From JBGPQJ01 sp963709295 (lineage in GTDB: Bacteria > Chloroflexota > Anaerolineae > Anaerolineales > Villigracilaceae), in the NCBI GenBank assembly GCA_963709295.1, contig CAVPVW010000003.1, forward strand, positions 806,001 through 870,000: a stretch of DNA of 64,000 nucleotides, given 5' to 3'. A program made the position numbers and the translations under genes. The notes beneath the pieces were generated by a model. It was given only the letters and a program-made list of their open reading frames with translations. It ran no database searches and had not been told where the DNA came from. Positions 34,163 through 42,927 of the stretch are shown in pieces; positions within the stretch are counted from its first letter, which is position 1; the number at the start of each line of letters is the position of its first letter.

Positions 34163-35746
34163 ATGGCTGAATCCCAGGTAGAGCCTAGACAAAAGAAACC
34201 GCCATTGAGCTCGCCCAGCCGATGGGTGATTGCTCGAAAAATCTCCCAATATCTGATGTTGGCGGCATTTCTTCTGATCTTCCTCAGGACGGTTTGGAAC
34301 GGCCTTCCTGCCAACGCGGTGAACATATTGATGCGGCTGGATCCTTTGCTGATGCTGGCTAATTTGCTTTCCAGCCGGACCTTCCTACTGGCATCTTCTT
34401 TAGCTCTCCTCACAGTCCTATTCACCCTCATTTTTGGACGCGCCTGGTGCGGTTGGATTTGTCCGCTTGGGACCACACTCGATATTTTCTCTTTCGATCG
34501 CCTCCGTGGTAAACGCACCTCCCCACCCGAAACTTTGCGCAAGGTAAAAGTTGTCTTACTGGTTGCGATAATGGTATCTGCGCTTCTTGGAAATCTAACC
34601 CTCCTTGTTCTCGACCCGCTGACCTTGTTTTATCGCACCCTCACCACAGCAATCCTGCCAGCTGTTAACCAGATCATTCTCTCGGTGGAGACGGCTCTCT
34701 ACCAGGCACAGATTATTCCAGGTGCCATTGAAACCTTCGATGCCTGGATCCGGCCAACGTGGCTGCCTGCATCGCCCCTCTTTTTCAAAGATACCCTTCT
34801 CTTCGCGGCAATTTTCCTTGGCGTGATCGGACTGAATATCCTTGCCCCCCGTTTCTGGTGCCGGTATTTATGCCCTCTGGGAGGGATGCTCGGACTCCTA
34901 AGCAGAGTCGCCCTTTTCCGCCGGGAAGTCAGTGAACCCTGCAAAGGCTGCACCCTCTGCACATCCTCCTGCCCGACCGGCACCATCGATCCGAAGAAAA
35001 ACTACGCCAGCGACCCTGCAGAATGCACCATGTGCATGGTTTGTCTGGAGGCCTGCCCAAGAAGCGCGATTCGATTTACGCCCGATTTCTCTCTGGCAAC
35101 CAGCCAGGATTATGACCCTGACCGACGCGATACCTTACTCACCATCGGTGGGACGATTGCTGCCATTGCCTTGCTGCGAAGTGACCAGCTCTCAAAACGG
35201 GAACCCAATTTCCTGATCAGACCTCCGGGATCACGTGAGGTCAACTCCGACGTCCTGGATATGACAAAATGCATCCGTTGTTCAGAGTGCATGCGGGTCT
35301 GCCCGACCACTGCCCTGCAACCGGCGGTGACCGAAGCCGGAGTGCAGGGATTTGGTTCGCCTATCCTGATCCTCCGCATCGGTTATTGCGATTACGCATG
35401 CAACGCCTGCGGGCAGATTTGCCCTGTGGAAGCCATCCCACCGCTTGCCTTGGAGGAAAAACAGCAACGGGTAATTGGGAAAGCTTACATCGACGAGAAT
35501 CGCTGCATCGCCTGGTCTGACCACCAGGAATGCCTCGTCTGCGAAGAAATGTGCCCCATTCCTGACAAAGCCATTCAGTTGGAGGAAACCAATGCCTGGG
35601 GGATCGACAATACACTGGTCAGCGTCAAACTCCCCCATGTGGTTCGCGACCGTTGTATCGGGTGCGGGATATGTGAATACAAATGCCCGGTTAATGGGGA
35701 TGCAGCCATCCGGGTTTTTGTCCCTCAGACTTCCGTTCCTTTTTAA
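34163..35746 (+). CDS. Membrane polyferredoxin, NapH/CcoG-like
   Basis: 527 residues. Membrane segments in the first 240 residues include the NapH-type motifs GRAWCGWICPLGTTLD and FWCRYLCPLGGMLGLL. Cys sets follow: CKGCTLCTSSCP, CTMCMVCLEACP, CIRCSECMRVCP, CNACGQICP, CLVCEEMCP and CIGCGICEYKCPVNG, so up to six iron-sulfur clusters are possible. It should move electrons across or along the membrane. Its tight pairing with the Tat-exported DUF362 protein suggests a two-protein redox system outside the cytoplasm. Partners and donor are unknown. Confidence 0.9.
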   Translation: MAESQVEPRQKKPPLSSPSRWVIARKISQYLMLAAFLLIFLRTVWNGLPANAVNILMRLDPLLMLANLLSSRTFLLASSLALLTVLFTLIFGRAWCGWICPLGTTLDIFSFDRLRGKRTSPPETLRKVKVVLLVAIMVSALLGNLTLLVLDPLTLFYRTLTTAILPAVNQIILSVETALYQAQIIPGAIETFDAWIRPTWLPASPLFFKDTLLFAAIFLGVIGLNILAPRFWCRYLCPLGGMLGLLSRVALFRREVSEPCKGCTLCTSSCPTGTIDPKKNYASDPAECTMCMVCLEACPRSAIRFTPDFSLATSQDYDPDRRDTLLTIGGTIAAIALLRSDQLSKREPNFLIRPPGSREVNSDVLDMTKCIRCSECMRVCPTTALQPAVTEAGVQGFGSPILILRIGYCDYACNACGQICPVEAIPPLALEEKQQRVIGKAYIDENRCIAWSDHQECLVCEEMCPIPDKAIQLEETNAWGIDNTLVSVKLPHVVRDRCIGCGICEYKCPVNGDAAIRVFVPQTSVPF

Positions 35747-35761
35747 ACAATCTAATTTATT

Positions 35762-36673
35762 TTATGAAAATGACCTGATGACGCTACGAATTTCATCAGG
35801 TATAAATGGCTGATCAAGATCAGTATAGAGTTCCCACGTCTCGGTGTGAGTGTTGGTCCCCTCTGGCGGCAGAGTGACCAACGAACCCAGCGTTTCCAAC
35901 TCAAGGAATTTGTGGTTGCAGTAACTTTCCGTGTTGCACCCCCCATCGGGAAGTGGCACGCCAGCTACCGGGTCGAAGCGCTTGACAAAGAGAATGCCAT
36001 CCAGCCAGTAAGCCATCCAACCTTGAGGATTGAAATAACCCACCTTGATTGGAGATGAATCAGAAGCAACCTTTGAATCGGCCTTGATCAAAATGAAATC
36101 GTCCCGCAGGATCAATCGGGGGTCGTTCACTTTCGTGTAGGGCCAGATGGAAAGCTGCCGGTTGGCGAGAAGTCCAGCCGGGTCCGCGTTGCCAACCGGT
36201 TGCGGAAGAATCGCCACCCCTCCCAGCCTGAACATGGTCAATGCCCAGGGAGCAAACTCGGCTGCCCAGGCACCTTCGTTCCTTAGCTCATGCTCAACGA
36301 TAATTTGCGGTCGGCCGGGATTCAATCGAATCTCGATGCTCTTTGCGATATGCGTCCAGGGTTCAGCCGGCTGGTCAATTCGCACTCCGTTGGGGATATC
36401 TGTTATGGCGACACCTTGCGCATCGGGGAGGTAAGTGCGCGGCATGGCTTCTGGAGAATGCCACAGCCGATGCCCTCCACGAAGATGAAATTCACCGTAT
36501 GGAGTTGACAGGCCTTCGTTACCGAGATCGGCGAAAAGGTTTTCGAATCCTTTCAGATTAAGACGCACGATCCTTGGCGCAAGAGACAGGTATTCCAGCC
36601 TGACATACTTATTCTCGATGATCCCAGTCGGATTACCGTGGAAATCGCCTTTAGAATTCTTGATCTTATCCAT
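35762..36673 (-). CDS. Hypothetical protein, aldose-epimerase-like beta fold (DUF4380-type)
   Basis: 303 residues, no signal peptide, rich in short beta segments. Stretches such as GGHRLWHSPEAMPRTYLPD, EPWTHIAKSIEIRLNPGRPQIIVEHELRN and LEYLSLAPRIVRLNLKGFENLFAD look like the galactose-mutarotase/DUF4380 supersandwich fold. It lies 25 bases downstream of an aldo/keto reductase, so sugar or polyol metabolism is plausible. The assignment rests on fold-like patterns only. Confidence 0.65.
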   Translation of the reverse strand: MDKIKNSKGDFHGNPTGIIENKYVRLEYLSLAPRIVRLNLKGFENLFADLGNEGLSTPYGEFHLRGGHRLWHSPEAMPRTYLPDAQGVAITDIPNGVRIDQPAEPWTHIAKSIEIRLNPGRPQIIVEHELRNEGAWAAEFAPWALTMFRLGGVAILPQPVGNADPAGLLANRQLSIWPYTKVNDPRLILRDDFILIKADSKVASDSSPIKVGYFNPQGWMAYWLDGILFVKRFDPVAGVPLPDGGCNTESYCNHKFLELETLGSLVTLPPEGTNTHTETWELYTDLDQPFIPDEIRSVIRSFS

Positions 36674-36698
36674 TGGTTAGCATCCCTTCCCTTGATAT

Positions 36699-37676
36699 TC
36701 AGCGGCCCAGAAGTGAATTGATTTCGTTCATCTGATCAATAGTCAGTGGACCAAATTGCATCGCCTTACAATTTTCTTCCACTTGCGCCACAGTGCGGAA
36801 ACCGGGAATGGGAATCGTTTGAGAGCTGCGAGCCCACAACCATGCCAGCGCCCCTTGGGCTACGGTCCGTCCCTGGCTGGTTAAGATTTCCCGGATGGCA
36901 TCCCGTTTCGACATCCATTCAGGGTTTGGGTTGCCCTTCTTGAAGTATTTCATCCAGTCGGGGCTTTTTTCTCCGCGGACATCGTCAATTGAAGGTTTCG
37001 TCCCTGTGGTGTATTTCCCAGTCAGCAATCCCATCGCCAATGGACCCCGGTTTATGGCAGCCAGGTTGTGGTTTTCACACAGCGCGATCATTTCCGGATT
37101 GTCATCCAGCACATTGAGTTGCAGTTGAATGGATGTGCATCTGGGTCCTTTCGCAAAGATTCCCGCGCGGTCAGGAAAATCCGTGCTCCAGCCATACGCT
37201 TTAATTTTGCCTTCTGAAACCAGGGATTCCAGAGTATCTCTAACAGGTTCTGCTTTTTCCGCAGGGAATCCATTATCGTGGAATTGGTACAAATCAATGT
37301 AGTCAGTTTCCAAACGGCGGAGGGAATCCTCGCATGCCTTTCGGATTCCTGCCGGGGAAGAATCTGACCCGGTCACCTGGCGGGTGTTTTCATCAAAGAC
37401 GGCATTGAATTTTGTTGCAATCACCACTTTTGAACGCATACCAGCAAATGCCTTTGCTAACACTCGCTCGCTATGCCCTGCACCGTAGACATTCGCCGTG
37501 TCGAAAAAATTTACTCCGTGATCCAGGGCAGTATGAACAGCGCGGATGGATTCGTTGTCGTCGACTTCACCCCAGCCCAGTGGCGTCTCCCCTGACCAAA
37601 ATGGACCCCCGATTGCCCAACAACCCATCCCAAGTGCGCTGATCTCGATCCCGGAACGACCCAATTTACGTCTCAT
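36699..37676 (-). CDS. Aldo/keto reductase
   Basis: 325 residues of AKR type: LGRSGIEISALGMGCWAIGG, FFDTANVYGAGHSERVLAKAF (catalytic Asp and Tyr), VVIATKF (Lys), YIDLYQFHDNG (His) and IPIPGFRTVAQVEEN for NADP binding near the C-terminus. It reduces aldehydes or sugars; substrate not inferable. Probably cotranscribed with the mutarotase-like gene. Confidence 0.92.
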   Translation of the reverse strand: MRRKLGRSGIEISALGMGCWAIGGPFWSGETPLGWGEVDDNESIRAVHTALDHGVNFFDTANVYGAGHSERVLAKAFAGMRSKVVIATKFNAVFDENTRQVTGSDSSPAGIRKACEDSLRRLETDYIDLYQFHDNGFPAEKAEPVRDTLESLVSEGKIKAYGWSTDFPDRAGIFAKGPRCTSIQLQLNVLDDNPEMIALCENHNLAAINRGPLAMGLLTGKYTTGTKPSIDDVRGEKSPDWMKYFKKGNPNPEWMSKRDAIREILTSQGRTVAQGALAWLWARSSQTIPIPGFRTVAQVEENCKAMQFGPLTIDQMNEINSLLGR

Positions 37677-37764
37677 TTTCTACTCCATGGTCTAGTGTTT
37701 TTTTGAAACCACCTTATTATCGCTCAAAAACTATTTTCATAATAGACACAGTATGATTAAAATC

Positions 37765-37792
37765 AAAGAGGCATCCGGCCGGATGCCTCTTT
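37765..37792 (-). terminator. 28-base perfect palindrome, terminator of the 129-aa gene
   Basis: AAAGAGGCATCCGG is followed directly by its complement CCGGATGCCTCTTT; on the minus strand it continues GATTTTAATC. It lies 19 bases after the stop of the membrane protein at 37812. Confidence 0.75.
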
Positions 37793-37811
37793 GACAGATT
37801 GACAGAAAAAA

Positions 37812-38201
37812 TCAGGCTTTGGCCGTGCCAAAAGCATTGCGAACACCCGGGAGCATACAGTAGATCAGGATCAGGGCATTCACGATGAAGGAGATGTTCA
37901 CGTCCGTCCAGGTTGCGGAACCCAGCATGACCGTGAAATCCAGAATCAGGTTGAAGGTCGCAATCACGACCAGGAAGAGCCAGGCACCGGGGTCCATCTT
38001 CCAGAGCATCTGGACCAGCCAGACCCACACCCACACCATCAAGGCCCACATAATGGCATTGAAGAAGCTGAAAGCGCGGAAGGAAAATGGCCCAAGGAAG
38101 AAGGGCAGGATTCCCAGGGACTGGAGGGTATGAACGCCAGCCATAAAGGCTGCAATACCCGCCAGGACTGCAAGAACAGTAACGCCAAACGGTCTTTTCA
38201 T
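37812..38201 (-). CDS. Small four-helix membrane protein
   Basis: 129 residues from ATG 38201 (AAGGAG eight bases upstream). Four hydrophobic segments: VTVLAVLAGIAAFMAGVHTL, FFNAIMWALMVWVWVWLV, WLFLVVIATFNLILDFTVML and ISFIVNALILIYCML. Similar small integral membrane proteins are widespread in Chloroflexota and Actinobacteria; the function is unknown. Monocistronic with its own terminator. Confidence 0.75.
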   Translation of the reverse strand: MKRPFGVTVLAVLAGIAAFMAGVHTLQSLGILPFFLGPFSFRAFSFFNAIMWALMVWVWVWLVQMLWKMDPGAWLFLVVIATFNLILDFTVMLGSATWTDVNISFIVNALILIYCMLPGVRNAFGTAKA

Positions 38202-38312
38202 TTTTTTCTCCTTAAAATATGAATAAATTGGATTATTCAATCCTCGGGTATGATTATACCCAGAAATCAAGAAGCTTCAATGGGTGACTCCACCGGATAA
38301 ACAATCCAAATT

Positions 38313-39284
38313 ATGCATAGCCTGACGAAAACACCAATAACCCAAGATACCGCGCAAAGCGTTTTATTCCGACATTTTGGCTCATCGTGCCGCATTTCTG
38401 AATTTCATGAACTAACTGATGGAATGTATAACTCCGCGTATTTTATTGAGCTTTTTGACGGAAAACGTTGCGTACTTAAAATCGCGCCAAATCCGTCTAT
38501 AAAAATCATGCGTTATGAGAAAGAAATCCTGAGAACCGAAGTGGACGTTCTCACCCTTGTTAAATCCAAGACCGATCTCCCCGTCCCTCTTGTTGCCATA
38601 AATGATTACACGCACAACCTGCTGGAAAGTGACTACTTCATCATGGAATTCATCGATGGCATCCCGCTCAACAAGCTGCGTGACTCTTTGTCAGAAAATG
38701 AAGCCCGTGCTGTTGATGAACGGACGGGATACTACCTCCGGCAAATGAATGGAATTGAGGGAAAGTTCTTCGGATACTATTCCCACCCCGAAAGGGCATC
38801 CAATAACTGGCGCGAAGTATTCACCCTCATGCTGCGAGGTGTCCTTGAGGATGGAAAAAATGAAGGGGTGATCTTACCGGTGGAATTCAATTCGTTCCAA
38901 TCCGAAATCTCCAAGCATCTGTCATGTTTAGGAGAAGTCCAGACACCCCGCCTTGTTCACTGGGACCTGTGGGACGGGAATATTTTTATTGATCCAGTTT
39001 CAAAACAAATCACAGGATTGATCGATTTCGAGCGAGCATGTTGGGGGGATCCACTCATGGAGGCCAATTTCGGCGCCTTTGGGATCAATCCTTCATTCCT
39101 GAACGGTTACGGAATTGAGATGCTTTCCACCCCCATGCAAAAGGAACGGCGGTCGCTCTACAACATTTATCTCTATCTGATCATGATCATTGAATGCTAC
39201 TTCCGAAAATACGATACTAATCAGCAGGAAAATTGGGCACGACAAAAGCTCATCACGGAATTGGAAATCCTCTCTTCTTTTTGA
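38313..39284 (+). CDS. APH-family phosphotransferase
   Basis: 323 residues with a kinase-like fold. GMYNSAYFIELFDGKRCVLKIAP carries the ATP-binding Lys; YFIMEFIDGIPLNKL is the hinge; the catalytic loop is HWDLWDGNIFID (HxDxxxxN) and the metal Asp lies in GLIDFERACWGDP. The family includes aminoglycoside and homoserine/choline kinases; resistance should not be inferred from this alone. The APH domain covers almost the full protein. Confidence 0.87.
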   Translation: MHSLTKTPITQDTAQSVLFRHFGSSCRISEFHELTDGMYNSAYFIELFDGKRCVLKIAPNPSIKIMRYEKEILRTEVDVLTLVKSKTDLPVPLVAINDYTHNLLESDYFIMEFIDGIPLNKLRDSLSENEARAVDERTGYYLRQMNGIEGKFFGYYSHPERASNNWREVFTLMLRGVLEDGKNEGVILPVEFNSFQSEISKHLSCLGEVQTPRLVHWDLWDGNIFIDPVSKQITGLIDFERACWGDPLMEANFGAFGINPSFLNGYGIEMLSTPMQKERRSLYNIYLYLIMIIECYFRKYDTNQQENWARQKLITELEILSSF

Positions 39285-39286
39285 AA

Positions 39287-39320
39287 TAAAATACTGGGAG
39301 TGATTGCTCACTCCCAGTAT
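39287..39320 (-). terminator. Terminator of the HlyD-FtsX-ABC operon
   Basis: ATACTGGGAGTGA (39291-39303) and TCACTCCCAGTAT (39308-39320) pair perfectly; the minus strand continues TTTTATTT. It begins three bases beyond the HlyD stop codon. Confidence 0.88.
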
Positions 39321-39322
39321 CG

Positions 39323-40504
39323 CTACTTGGTTGACTCTGAGAAGCGGGTTTCGGTGGTCATCCCCCATTTCAGGCGCGGGTCGGTTTCCTCTAGCTTGAC
39401 TCGTACCCGGTAGGTGATATCTCCAGCTTTCTCGACAAAGACATCCGCGATCAATTCAATGCTGCCTTTGAGTTCCAGATCGGGTAAGGCATCTGGCACG
39501 ACGATAACATCCATAATTTCCTGGATGTCCACAATCTCATTTTCAGTCAAGTCCGTTGTTTCGACATACCATTCTGAAGTGTCCGCAATAACCGCCACAA
39601 CCTGGCCAGGATTGACCTCCTCGCCGGCGGAAATATCCAACCTGGCAATGATTCCATCATAGGGGGCAACAAGATCCAGGTTGTCCAACGCAGACTCGGC
39701 AGCCCTTAATCGTGAATTGGCTGCATCAAGTTGCGCTTGCGTTAGGACCAATTGGTCTTTGTCCGCCCCGTCTTCCCGGTTTTCACGAGTCCTGCGGGCT
39801 TCATCCCAACGTGCTTGAGCCAAATCCACATCCGCCTTCAATTGCCGATACTCGTTTTCAATTTCCGCTTGGGCTGACAAAGCTTCATCATAGTCTGCCT
39901 GGGCATTATCAAGGTCGGTTTTGGTGCGTTGGCGGTCCGCATTATCCTTTTCCAGTGAGGCATATTTGTTAAACTCATCCTGCGCATCTTCCAGCTCGGA
40001 TTTGGCATCAGCTACATCCGCCTTTGCCTGGTCAAGATCATCATCATATTGGTCCTGATCGAAATCATCCCAAGCCAGGAGCGCGACATAATAAGCTTCT
40101 TCGGCGACAATCTCATCCAGAACCGCCTGGTTATAGGCCAGTTCGGCAGTCCTGTTCAATTCATCCAGGGATTGTTGGGCGGCTGTGACTTCTGCCTGGG
40201 CAGCTGCGACATTTGCTTCGAATGTATCCCTGTCTCCCATCCGGGCGAGGACATCGCCTTTGACAACGGAATCTCCCTCCTGGACAAGAACTTCATCCAC
40301 CTTTCCTCCACTCTTGAAAAAGAGTGTGGAACTATCCTTTGGCACGATTCGCCCCTCGGCCACAATCGACGAATTCGAATAATCCGAAACATCAGGCAAG
40401 GTTTGAACGGCCTGCGTTGGGTCCGCATTACTTCCGCAAGCGGAAAGTATAAATGCCGCTGCCACGATTAGCAAACTTATTATTGCAATTCTCTTAATTT
40501 TCAT
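39323..40504 (-). CDS. HlyD/MacA-type adaptor lipoprotein
   Basis: 393 residues. Signal peptide with lipobox LSACGSN (Cys about residue 23). First lipoyl half (SSIVAEGRIVPKDSSTLFFKSGGKVDEVLVQEGDSVVKGDVLARMG), a long charged coiled-coil (about residues 90-260, including DDFDQDQYDDDLDQAKADVADAKSEL), second lipoyl half (VAPYDGIIARLDISAGEEVNPGQVV) and a beta-barrel end. It connects the ABC permease to the cell surface. Last gene of the ABC operon, 14 bases after the permease. Confidence 0.9.
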   Translation of the reverse strand: MKIKRIAIISLLIVAAAFILSACGSNADPTQAVQTLPDVSDYSNSSIVAEGRIVPKDSSTLFFKSGGKVDEVLVQEGDSVVKGDVLARMGDRDTFEANVAAAQAEVTAAQQSLDELNRTAELAYNQAVLDEIVAEEAYYVALLAWDDFDQDQYDDDLDQAKADVADAKSELEDAQDEFNKYASLEKDNADRQRTKTDLDNAQADYDEALSAQAEIENEYRQLKADVDLAQARWDEARRTRENREDGADKDQLVLTQAQLDAANSRLRAAESALDNLDLVAPYDGIIARLDISAGEEVNPGQVVAVIADTSEWYVETTDLTENEIVDIQEIMDVIVVPDALPDLELKGSIELIADVFVEKAGDITYRVRVKLEETDPRLKWGMTTETRFSESTK

Positions 40505-40518
40505 ATCGTTCTCCTTTT

Positions 40519-42927
40519 TTATTCATAAGAAAGTACTTCACGGATGGTCAAACGCGTCGCATTACGCGCCGGACCAACGCTCGCAAGTACTGACAATACA
40601 GTAACAACCAACAACCATAAAAGGACACCCAAAGGAGTAATGGTTACTCCCGCCGGGGCTCCAAATAATGCCAAATTTATAGCATTTGCCATTAAATTTC
40701 CAATCGGGAAGGATAGGATCACCCCAAAGAACCAGCTCATCATTCCGATCAATAACCCTTCGATCATGACCAGGCGCATCACTGCCTTATCAGACGCACC
40801 AATCGCACGCAGGATCCCTATCTCTCGGGTGCGTTCAAGTACGTTCAAGCTCATTGTCCCCGTCAGACCAATACTGCCAACAATGGCGATCAAGATCGCC
40901 ATCAACAACAAAAATCCTGTCAAAATATTCAATCCGTTCGCAGTTGTCGCAGTTAAGGACCGGCCAGCTTCCACTTCACTCACTTTATATCCATTCGCTT
41001 TAAGTTTTGCTTCAATGACCCGCCCCAGGGTTTTTTGCTGCTCAATGCTCATATTCTCGGTGTCTGATACAACACGGAATGAATTGGCACGATTCTTTTG
41101 ATGAATTACATCCGAAAGATATTCATAAGTTGTATAGGCCAGGTAGCCACCGCTTTTTCCTGCCAACTGGAAAGATCCGATCACCTCAACGACTTCATCC
41201 TTACCGGCTATCTTAATCTTCAATAGATCGCCGATCTCCAAATCGGGATATGCCTCCCGAAACCTTTCATTCACGACCACCACCGCTCCATCTCCGGGCT
41301 GGATCCAACGCCCTTCCTGGACGACCGGATCCACCAGGTTACTTTCGGACGGCGGTGCCAGCAGGTTGACACTCTCGCTTGCAGTTCCATCCGGATTCTG
41401 AAGTACACCGGCAGTGGCTGCCCAACCTTCCACGTGACTCACGCCAGGTAATTCCTTTATCATTTCCTCAATTTCCGAGATGCGAGCATTTTCAGACAGG
41501 CTGAAGGTGATGTCGGCCAGGAAGTAACGACCGATACGGTCAATATAATCGGTTAATGAACGCTGAACATTGAACGTACCAATAAAAATGGCGCCTCCCA
41601 ATGTCAATGTGAAAACGGTGAGAAACAACCTGCCTTTCCGTCGAAATGTATTACGAAGGGAAAGGATGGTCGGGCGGGAAAGTCCGCGGATTTTCTCCAA
41701 TTGCCGATCCAGCCAGGTTTTCTTTTGCTGAACATTGGATTGGCTGACACCACTTAATGCTTCGACGACAGAAATCCGTGTACCGTTGAGGATCGGAACG
41801 ATCCCGGCAAGTTGCGGCACAATCAGAGCAATCGCTATTTCAATCCAAAATACCGCCGGCTCGATTCTAAACCCCTGCAGGACGATATTAATTTCCCTCG
41901 CGAAATAACCCATCAGGGTATAGGCTGCCCAACCAGAAATCGGTAATGCAATCACAAACGAAGTCAGCCCATAGATGAAAATCAACGACATATAGATGCC
42001 GATGATTTGTCCCCGGTTTGCCCCAATGGTCTTCATCACACCGATATGATTGACTTGTTGGTTTAAGAGCGCTGCCAGTGTATTTGTAATGAGCAGCGCA
42101 CTTAGAAACATTACAAGAAATGCAAGGACTACAAGGACCGCGGTAATTGCTTCCACATAAACACGGTTGGGATGATCATCTGATGACCGTACTTGCGACG
42201 CAATGACTACGCCACCGCTGTTCTCCACTCTGTCGATGACCTTGTTCGCCACAGCTTGCAGATGAGTCTTATCTGTACGGTCTCCCAGGACCGTGACATA
42301 CAGTCGGTTCATACTTGAAGGGGATTCGAGCCAGCTCAGCGTGTCTTCAGTCACATATCCCTGTACAGGGGAGAGGAAGAATCCTCCGGGCGCTTCGGAC
42401 CCAATGGTTTGATCGTGCACAATGGCAGTTATGGGAATTTCGCGAATCTTTCCCGAGGGCAGTTCCACTTGAATGGAATCACCGATCTCCGCCTGTAGAT
42501 CGGCAAATTTATACTGATCGATCGCAATTTGCCGATTCTCGGGAGGCCATACCCCTTCCTCGAGATTCACCAGATTGATTGCCATCTCTTCAATATCCGG
42601 GATGGCTTTAATTTCAATTGGAGCCCATTCACCATTCGCCTTCCGATAACGCAAGGTCATTGTGCGGACACCTTCAGCCTGAGCAATCTCATCCAAATTG
42701 CGGACTGAATTGACCAAATCTTCATCGAAAGATGCGGAAAGGATCTGGATATTGGCCGGATTCACCGACGAATAACCAGCCTCCATGTCCTCGGAGATGA
42801 TCATGTTCATACTGACGATCAATCCCACTGCAAACAAGCCGATGGTAATGGAGGCGATCACCAGGAAGGAGCGGAGCTTGTGACCCCAAATGTCAGCCAG
42901 AACTTTCTTCCAACGCGGGCTGAGCAT
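40519..42927 (-). CDS. FtsX-like ABC transporter permease (MacB type, two-repeat)
   Basis: 802 residues. Two FtsX domains: helices at about 14-36, 265-290, 310-335 and 365-385, then a second set beginning near residue 420 (GRLFLTVFTLTLGGAIFIGTF) with C-terminal helices including LLLMAILIAIVGSIGLTGTMSLNVLERTREIGILRAIGAS. Large extracytoplasmic MacB_PCD domains lie between. This architecture belongs to mechanotransmission transporters such as those for lipoproteins, antibiotics or peptides. It overlaps the upstream ATPase gene by one base. Confidence 0.92.
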   Translation of the reverse strand: MLSPRWKKVLADIWGHKLRSFLVIASITIGLFAVGLIVSMNMIISEDMEAGYSSVNPANIQILSASFDEDLVNSVRNLDEIAQAEGVRTMTLRYRKANGEWAPIEIKAIPDIEEMAINLVNLEEGVWPPENRQIAIDQYKFADLQAEIGDSIQVELPSGKIREIPITAIVHDQTIGSEAPGGFFLSPVQGYVTEDTLSWLESPSSMNRLYVTVLGDRTDKTHLQAVANKVIDRVENSGGVVIASQVRSSDDHPNRVYVEAITAVLVVLAFLVMFLSALLITNTLAALLNQQVNHIGVMKTIGANRGQIIGIYMSLIFIYGLTSFVIALPISGWAAYTLMGYFAREINIVLQGFRIEPAVFWIEIAIALIVPQLAGIVPILNGTRISVVEALSGVSQSNVQQKKTWLDRQLEKIRGLSRPTILSLRNTFRRKGRLFLTVFTLTLGGAIFIGTFNVQRSLTDYIDRIGRYFLADITFSLSENARISEIEEMIKELPGVSHVEGWAATAGVLQNPDGTASESVNLLAPPSESNLVDPVVQEGRWIQPGDGAVVVVNERFREAYPDLEIGDLLKIKIAGKDEVVEVIGSFQLAGKSGGYLAYTTYEYLSDVIHQKNRANSFRVVSDTENMSIEQQKTLGRVIEAKLKANGYKVSEVEAGRSLTATTANGLNILTGFLLLMAILIAIVGSIGLTGTMSLNVLERTREIGILRAIGASDKAVMRLVMIEGLLIGMMSWFFGVILSFPIGNLMANAINLALFGAPAGVTITPLGVLLWLLVVTVLSVLASVGPARNATRLTIREVLSYE

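Noticed and set aside
38313..39284. Antibiotic-resistance aminoglycoside kinase
   Set aside because: APH-fold proteins are diverse; no resistance-specific features or mobile context are visible.
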